Positions 57,360 through 64,000 of a stretch of 64,000 nt of DNA are shown here, in pieces; position 1 is the first letter of the stretch; the number at the start of each line of letters is the position of its first letter. The translations under genes were made by a program, and so were the position numbers. Origin of the DNA: Pseudeuparius sepicola (Eukaryota > Arthropoda > Insecta > Coleoptera > Anthribidae); NCBI GenBank assembly GCA_963920635.1, contig OY987298.1, positions 122,335,735 to 122,399,734 on the forward strand. The letters run 5' to 3'. The notes under the pieces were generated by a model. That model was given only the letters and a program-made list of their open reading frames with translations, made no database searches and was not told the DNA's origin.

Positions 57360-58330
57360 TTTCAACCGAGCATTCGTAGAAAACTCACGCACAACACGGA
57401 ACTAGTTATTTTCGTTCAAAGGCGGCAAACTTAAATTGTGGCCATAATTCAAGTGGGACTCGAAATCGCAATTCATCTTGGGAATTTGCACTGAGAATTC
57501 TTGGGGCGTACAGCTTTCTAGGGGGTGGGCAATGCTCTGAATAGTTGCCTCGGAAATAGTTGTTTGATTTCGGTCAAACTAACTAACAACGTAATACGTT
57601 ACACAATTCCATTACTATACAGCTGCTATTCACGGCGCTGAGTAATTGTTTCCATTCTAATGTAGCCGCGGTAATTATTGAGGAGATTTACTTACTGTGG
57701 CATTCATTAAAGTGTTAGTTGGTAATTATTACGTATATAACTAAAAATCTTTAAAAGTATTTTTTGGTCTATTTAATGTAATAGATCTGAGACTGCGTTA
57801 TTACTGGGGAAAGTAGTTTGCTAGTTTCTCAGATTTTACACCTAGATGGTGTAGATACTAAGCCATCTATGTATTCTTTAAGGATGATGCCTGTATATTT
57901 GGAATACGAAAATATGACAGCCTATAGCATTATTTTTATAGAAAATATAGCAGAACGATCACCAGGCACGACTTTCAACAACCAAACAAAGTCGATCACC
58001 CTTGTCATAATCGAGGATTTGTAAAACGGGCTTAAGCAAATAAACCCGAGGCGCCTTCTCAATTATTCGCCCTTTTCGGCACTTCGTCGACCCCGGACCC
58101 CCCGTAAACTAATTAAGAACTCCAGTCTCGTCCCGGTTTTCATGTTTTTTCGGTGGCCTTCGGCTGGCGATCAGCAAATCGAGATAAGGACGACTGCAAT
58201 CACGCAAAACATCCATAATTAGGCAGACAACGCCGTAATTCTTTTAATGCGTGGCGGATCTAATTACTGTTCGAGCTGGAAAGGTAAAGAGCAGTCTCGC
58301 CAGTGGCGACTCGTCTTCTAGGAACTTTCA
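57360..58330. other. Candidate conserved regulatory block
   Basis: A kilobase of balanced composition between AT-rich and repeat-rich DNA, with many TAATTA/TTAATTA-type sites (ctaattaagaact at 58108, cataattaggcag, gcggatctaattactg) and no long open frame. No repeat similarity inside the window except the 13-bp motif shared with the 7.27-kb island. It resembles a developmental-gene enhancer, which can only be confirmed by comparison between species. Confidence 0.4.
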
Positions 58331-58385
58331 GTAACCACATATTTCTAGTATATTTTAATGTGATGAAATAAATATAAAGATTTCT

Positions 58386-58571
58386 ATGTCGCTTGCACGT
58401 GATATGGCCCGGCGGTTCATGTTGTACGGGCCGTCGCTGCCATCAACCAATATGCCGAAACGCAACAAGCGAGACTTCTCTCACGCCACTCATAGTATAT
58501 CACGAAGTATTAAGTCATTTGCAAGATGCTCTGTTGAAGCCAAAAATAAATTAAGGGAATGGAAGGTATAG
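58386..58571 (+). CDS. Unrecognised 61-codon frame, possible exon
   Basis: Reads MSLARDMARRFMLYGPSLPS, NMPKRNKRDFSHATHSISRS and IKSFARCSVEAKNKLREWKV. A possible donor GGAAG|gtatag is present at 58567. Basic, Arg/Lys/Ser-rich. Balanced composition in the first half. No family recognised; could be chance. Confidence 0.22.
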   Translation: MSLARDMARRFMLYGPSLPSTNMPKRNKRDFSHATHSISRSIKSFARCSVEAKNKLREWKV

Positions 58572-59241
58572 GTACCTATAAATGAGTTAATTATGTATTC
58601 TTTAATGAATTATTCGAAAACACACGCAGCCAGTTTTAAATCCAAAGAGCTGTTTTTACTCTTTGCTGGTTTGTTATAGCGCATCTAAAAATGAGAAAAA
58701 TATTAGTGAAAAGCCAAATATCTCGAAAACTAATGTTATTGTGTCAGGAGTACTTTTCTGATGGCAATGGAGCCTAATAAAAATTAATAACGTTCAAACC
58801 GATATTTTTTTCAGTGGCGTAGTTTGACAGATCTAATCCTCAGAAAAACCCAAGTTCTGCGCCTATAAATCAATTCGAAAGACTCTGTTGCTACAGGATT
58901 TTGCGTCCTAGTTCCATAAGAGCTTCCTTTCTGAGATACAGGATGTTGAAATTTCCAGAAAAATATCGAATGTTTTGAATAACTTTTTTCTGTAAATACT
59001 GAATAAATCGAAAAAAAACATAAAAGCCACCAATACGTTCTCCTAGCTGGTTGTAATTGTGTTATTTAACAGAAATAAAATAACTTTATTAATTCGATCA
59101 TGCAACTCCTGTTTGCCTTGAAATCCTGACAGATACGGAAAAAAAGACAAGAGAGGACTTCTGTAGAGAATTTTATGGTACATATATCCAAAAATGAAAT
59201 AATAGTTATTTAAGTAACAAGACCCCGAAGTTAATATTTTT

Positions 59242-59330
59242 ATGACCCATGTGGAATTTAGTTACCAGGGCCTCCAGCCGAGGCAAATAAACCACATGAG
59301 TCATAAAAAGAACTTCAGTGCCGAGGTACA
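59242..59330. repeat. Uninterrupted gtggaatttag/gaggcaaataaa repeat
   Basis: tttatgacccatgtggaatt ... gaggcaaataaaccacatga gtcataaaa is an imperfect palindrome. Flanks gaccccgaagttaat and aacttcagtgccgaggtac are inverted matches as well. The same palindrome half is broken by the GC-rich foldback at 8021. Confidence 0.65.
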
Positions 59331-60433
59331 TATTACATTTCTTTGAAATCGGAAAAACATGTTTTATTAGGCAAAAAAATAATCATAAGAGATCGCCCGT
59401 CCGTGAACCGACTGCGCGCGGCGTTGCTTAACTTTGACGATCGCTCTACCTAGGTTAAATATAACGAGGCACGGCGCTTCCCAACAGAAACTCCAAACTG
59501 CTGCCTGTATGTCAAATAGGTAGCCCTTAAAGAACTATGTTCATATGAACTTTTTTCCTAGAATCGATCAGGGATATACTTTATTGATACTCTGTATAAA
59601 GCATTTTAAAATTAAAACTTCAGGAACGGATTGCGCACAAACCAAGCCACTTTGCACTGTAAGGTAAGTTTAGCTAAATCCATTTTCGTCTGATCACTTG
59701 GACAACACGCAGGGCGCCTTGCTTATGTTTACTCTATTTGTTTTTTTTTTAATAGATCGTAGGCATTGACCATAGCTTCTCTATAGTTATATACCTCTCT
59801 CTCTATAGTCGTCTCTATTGTCAAAATTGTTGCCCAGATCTTCGTAGGCCCTTAGACCTTAGAGTAGATACTCATTGACTGTGAAGTCCTAGGGAACTGA
59901 CACAGTACCACTGCCATCCAGATACATAGCCCATAGTTAGCATATGGCATGTTTCAAATTTGAGTTAACGAAAACAGTGCATGGTAAAACTTCCAGGCTT
60001 AGGTTTCATACGCAGCTGATCCTCTAAGTGAATTTCGAAATAAAATGCTAATCAGTGGATATATAGTATTTTTCGAGCAGCCGACATGGATTCCTACGTC
60101 ACAATATTTTCCGAAAGTTGTCAAACGCTACGTCAGAAGAAGACGAAATCAAATAATTGTATATTGTAAAATATCCTTCAGTCGACAGCGGTTAACCTAA
60201 TCTGTTCTGTGCGGACAACAACTAACAAATCCAAAAGTTTGATGGTTTGGTTCCTATTAAAATTTTGTTGATATGACTTGGTTATGAACATTTTATCTCG
60301 TCTAAATAATTAAAGAATGAATACTTACTATACCTACTTATATAAAACGACATGATAAACTACAGGAAATCATATGCTATGAGTGTGTAACTGTGAAAAG
60401 CTGTGTTAGAAAGAGTATTAGTAAAATAGTGAA
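59331..60433. other. Noncoding DNA
   Basis: 59390-59480 is GC-richer (gcgcgcggcgttgc). A lone end, actctgtataaag, lies at about 59590. No gene. Confidence 0.4.
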
Positions 60434-60553
60434 ATGGCACCTAGTCAAAGTAGTGGTTTTGTAAAAGCAACTACCGACAATCTGCCCAGCATAGACATGT
60501 TTATGGTGACCGAAAATGATCGTCATAACAGAAATATACTGTTGAAGTCGTAG
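60434..60553 (+). pseudogene. N-terminal relic, possibly YqaJ/SWIM-type repeat protein
   Basis: ATG at 60434 (gaaATGGC) opens a 39-residue frame: MAPSQSSGFVKATTDNLPSI, then DMFMVTENDRHNRNILLKS, stop at 60551. SSGFVKATTDNLP-(x)-IDM recalls the start of numerous insect proteins with SWIM or YqaJ-like domains that lie in repeats. After the stop, GGYVKQ may continue the frame. The assignment is from memory of the family and needs a search. The stop and lack of further domain sequence suggest a dead fragment. Confidence 0.35.
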
Positions 60554-60847
60554 GGAGGTTACGTCAAACAGCTTCAAACCACAGTTTCCTTTAATCTGGT
60601 GCAGCGGGTACGTTCACAAAAATTTTGTTGGTATTATCGGACGTATTTGTATAATAGCAAACAAAGCACTTTTTCGTCATTGCGAAGAAATACAGTAAAT
60701 TCACACAAAATATACAACTCCTTTAAAATTATTCACACCTCACGCGTGGAAATGATTGTAAACAAACAGCCCTCAAAACCGATGGTATAAAATGTCAATA
60801 TGGCCAAGCTTAGTTGTCAGATTTAATCCGGGCATCACATTACAAAC

Positions 60848-61308
60848 ATGCGTTTTGTGTATTTCAGTTTTACCAATCTTAAGCGTTTTATTTCTACGCC
60901 ACAAAATAAATCAGGTAACTTAAATCTATTATTATATTATGAATGATTTGTTATTCATATAATTAAAAAATACAAAGAAATAACCTAATACCTACCTATA
61001 AATCTTCCCTAAAATGCACAGTCCGACAACACTGGAAATAATAATCTGGGCTTGGGTCTAGGCATTATTCGATACAGCCAGGTTAGAAGAAGATATCGCG
61101 GTACGACTTACATAGCACCAAAAAGGGGAAAAACTATTGTGACCTATATTTTTAAAAGTCGCTCAAATTGGCGAGAAAACAGAAAGTGGATTTTTTCTCC
61201 AACAAAGCTGCAAAATAACAAATTACAAGTAGTACAGTATTATCGAAGGGAATTCATTGGCACTAAATTTAAAAAACCGTCAACTTCCCTATTCCAGCTA
61301 TCGAGGTG
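60848..61308 (+). other. Possible two-exon gene piece
   Basis: ATG at 60848 reads MRFVYFSFTNLKRFISTPQN to tcag|gtaact at 60913/60914, resembling a mitochondrial presequence. Alternatively an exon starts after gtgtatttcag. An acceptor-like aaaatgcacag ends at 61020, and the following frame SDNTGNNNLGLGLGIIRYSQ continues for over 90 codons to 61308. The first exon and the second do not join in the same phase from that ATG. Evidence is therefore weak and the product unknown. Confidence 0.2.
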
Positions 61309-61309
61309 A

Positions 61310-62064
61310 TCTCTTAAGTGTAGACACGTAAAATACGATGAGCCCCTCTCCTGGCTCGGTCGTAGGTGGTTATTATCCTTTCTGACCCATATCTGATTAA
61401 ATGGGTTAGATAATAGCCAACTATAAGTTTGGAGGGGTTGCGTTCGGGCTTTGGCGATTAAGTAAAGGGCATTAGTGTCAAATTAGATTAGGCGCAATTG
61501 CAAATTGCCAACCGGAAGTTAACACAAACATAAAAATTAACTATAGGGTCAGTGGGAGGAAGGGCTTAGGTACTTAAATGATATTACAATAATTGTTGAA
61601 ATAATATTATGATATTTGCTAATGTTCCTACACCAGCCTGGGTAGGTAAAAAGTGAAATCTTACTTTAAAATATTCTGAACGAGAACAATGGTGATCATT
61701 CAAGCATGTTGTAGGGTCATTATGTCGACTGAATTTTGAAAGCGGTAAAAGAACCATTGAATATAAATCAGTCTCTTGACTTGGAAATTTTTCGTCGCCC
61801 AAAATCGACATATCTCAGCATTTTGTGTATGCACTATTGATTTCATATATTACATTACTAGTTCTTGAATTTTTTCTAAGGAAGCTGAAACAACGTCGCA
61901 GAAATATCTGCATAATTTTTATGTAATAATAATTTCATATTAAAATTTCAATCAATTAGTATTACACAGATGGATGCTTTTACGTTTTTACAACTTCGAG
62001 AATTTTCATTAACTTTTTAGGCACGGTAAACAGTTTTTGTAATAAACAACCAAATACTGTAATA
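61310..62064. other. AT-rich noncoding DNA
   Basis: No recognisable gene or repeat boundary. It ends at the TA of the next foldback. Confidence 0.45.
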
Positions 62065-62066
62065 TA

Positions 62067-63081
62067 CAGTGTCCTCCAAAAAGTTCGCAGCATAGGGGGG
62101 AAAATTTTTAATTAATGACTTTTTTGAAATTTAAGTTTTGGGGTTACCTTTTGCTTTAAAAAAGATGAAAAACGATCCACTCAAACGTGGTCACGTGACT
62201 TTCGTTATCTGTCAAAAATGACATTTAAAAAAATATATCGCTGAAAATGGGTTTATTTGTTAAAATATCAAAAAGTTTTACTTGAAAAAGTTGTTTCTTT
62301 TTCAATTTCACGTACGTGTACCAATAGAAGCAATTGTTTTTATTTGACAGTTTGATAACTGTCAAATAAAAACAACTGTCAAATAAAAACAATTGCTTCT
62401 ATTCTCTCCATGGCCTACTCATCAATATCGATTAATGTGAAATTAAACTTAAAGGTAATAATTATTTGTTCCATAAAAGTCAAGAATTTTGCTTAGATAC
62501 GTAAAATAGTTTGATGATATTTTAATGTATTATTATTTTGGCATCAATTTAGAACTGGGAAACTTGATGTAACTAAATTTATACCCTAAATGCTAGACGG
62601 TACATCAACTTTGCAGCAAACATAACAGAATCTTAAGGCGTTAATATCATTTTCTTTTGAAAAAGCCACATTCTTATCGGTAATTAGTAATAAAAAGTTA
62701 ATAGAATGATAAAGCTAGTGATACAAAATAGTTTTTATGCAGTTACAAGTTTTAAAAATTTTCAGAAATTTCATAAATATTAAAAAATGTCAAAAAACTA
62801 AATCTTTTAGTAGAGCGTTCAAATTTGGTAAACTTACGTGAAATTGAAAAAGAAACAACTTTTTAAAGTAAAAGTTTTTGATATTTTAACAAATAAACCC
62901 ATTTTCAGCGATATATTTTTTTAAATGTCATTTTTGACAGATAACGAAAGTCACGTGACCACGTTTGAGTGGATCGTTTTTCATCTTTTTTAAAGCAAAA
63001 GGTAACCCCAAAACTTAAATTTCAAAAAAGTCATTAATTTAAAATTTTCCCCCTATGCTGCGAACTTTTTGGAGGACACTG
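62067..63081. mobile_element. CAGTGTCC foldback MITE, 1015 bp, with inner hairpin
   Basis: TA-CAGTGTCCTCCAAAAAGTTC at the left and its exact complement at the right, TA on both sides (62065-62066 and 63082-63083). The arms are about 270 bp and nearly identical (gtggtcacgtgactttcgtt). The central region contains a separate hairpin at 62326-62400 (agaagcaattgtttttattt and complement, with ttgacag/ctgtcaa), present on the left side only. Confidence 0.9.
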
Positions 63082-63083
63082 TA

Positions 63084-64000
63084 TATCAATTTACAGAACA
63101 ACTGCATTTCACTAGAATTGATCCGTTTGATTATTATCCCGGTGTACATCCATTTCGAAACCATCACGGACCACTGCATGGGGGCAGTCATTGAATAAAA
63201 TATCGTAATTTAGGTGGAGTGTACAGGATATTACTGCAGGAACTAGAAAGCTATTATTAAAATGGCCAAACAGCACTCATGAAAGATTTCAGTTCCCTAA
63301 ATAGACCCTGTAGGTAGCTACTTTACATAGTAATGGAAAGCAACAACTATGTTCCTGGAGTATTATAACTTCCTGTATTATTTTGCATAACAACTAGGCC
63401 GTAAGTTAGGCATACGAACTAGTTATACGGCAAAATAAATAAAACAGGGCATAAATATTGAGTGCTTTAGTCCACAATTTTATTTTAGGGTTACTACTGC
63501 ATAAGATAAAACCTTCAAAATAATGTCAACATTGGATTCCTTGGCTACATAAATATATAAAACGATACCTACCTATATTACTCCTTATTATCAAATTCGT
63601 TTCTTTGCATCCCCTCTCAACCACCCCCTCTTTATAGCAATGTAACAAATGCTTTCTAATGACAATAATGTACTTTGTTGGCTAAAAACTATTATATTCC
63701 TAAATAATAAATAATATATATTTTCATCCCCCATTTGTACTGTAGCCAAGATTAGGTACGTATACCGAATTTCAAGCCGATATACCTTAATCCATTCGAA
63801 ATTTATCGTGGGAAGACATAGACACACAGACAGGAGACAGGCGCCAATTTTTTTGCTGAAACTTTCTTTTCTTTACGTTTTAGAACTTTTTAAACTATTG
63901 TTAGTGTGTGACTGTTACTGGCTTTATCAACACCAACTAGAACAAGTACTGCTATAGTTAGATAAAACTCACTATACACTGTGTCCCGTTTTTCGTGTAA
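63084..64000. other. Noncoding DNA ending in a foldback-type terminus
   Basis: Around 63765-63835 the text ttcaagccgatatacc...agacatagacacacagacag resembles the tail of a dispersed repeat. At 63974, tatacactgtgtcccgtttt looks like the start of another TA-flanked element cut off by the window end. Confidence 0.4.

Noticed and set aside
1..64000. CRISPR array, bacterial operons or ribosomal RNA
   Set aside because: Composition, splice sites and transposon types are those of an insect nuclear genome; no regular short repeats with spacers and no rRNA sequence.

Overview
This is a stretch of arthropod, most likely insect, nuclear DNA: AT-rich, gene-poor and packed with transposons. The insect call rests on an immunoglobulin-domain exon with intact splice sites at 32.2 kb that resembles Sidestep/nephrin-type receptors, on mariner-type transposase remains of the kind common in insects, on three Penelope-like retroelement remnants, and on frequent short taggtaccta motifs. 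I cannot name the order; beetle and hemipteran are both possible. No complete gene is visible. The only exon I call with fair confidence is 32177-32336 (+). Several others are weaker: 45413-45491 (-), 44528-44716 (-), 29160-29345 (+), 22245-22406 (-), 60434-60553 (+), 36554-36757 (-) and 4559-4599 (+).

Most of the identifiable sequence is foldback elements: long inverted repeats flanked by the dinucleotide TA, usually ending in CAGGGTG, CAGACTG or CAGTRTG. The clear ones lie at 834-3824 (with a second foldback nested at 848-1794), 11906-12213, 25541-26177, 32483-33708, 33711-34367, 38370-39298, 39504-40651, 41845-46551, 42955-43958, 55378-56027 and 62067-63081. TA targets and these termini point to the IS630/Tc1/mariner group. 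This is supported by a decayed mariner-type transposase at 46.7-48.2 kb and by the last 30 codons of such a transposase left in the loop of the 39504-40651 element.

Two copies of a different element, at 14500-15671 and 23365-24486, lie in opposite orientation. They have about 30-bp terminal inverted repeats, perfect 9-bp target duplications (agctgtatt and gtggtgaag) and a decayed THAP-like zinc-finger reading frame. A THAP domain together with 9-bp duplications is unusual and is the best lead in the window. A second lead is the nested complex at 41.8-46.6 kb, where an element ending CACTCAG encloses two minus-strand coding relics. The first has a SAM-like N-terminus and a perfect splice donor.

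Penelope-like elements are represented by GIY-YIG endonuclease and reverse transcriptase relics at 12.9-14.0 kb (-) and 16.9-18.0 kb (+), and by a tandemly duplicated reverse transcriptase fragment at 51.9-52.7 kb (+). Hammerhead-like cores occur near the 3' ends of the first two and, alone, at 44.15 kb.

Between the mobile elements are GC-richer islands without obvious genes (6.6-7.3, 9.7, 18.8-19.6, 22.1-23.1, 30.1, 31.6, 36.1, 57.4-58.3 kb). They are candidates for conserved regulatory DNA or undetected exons. Splice-aware gene prediction, cross-species alignment and repeat-library searches would be needed to settle them.
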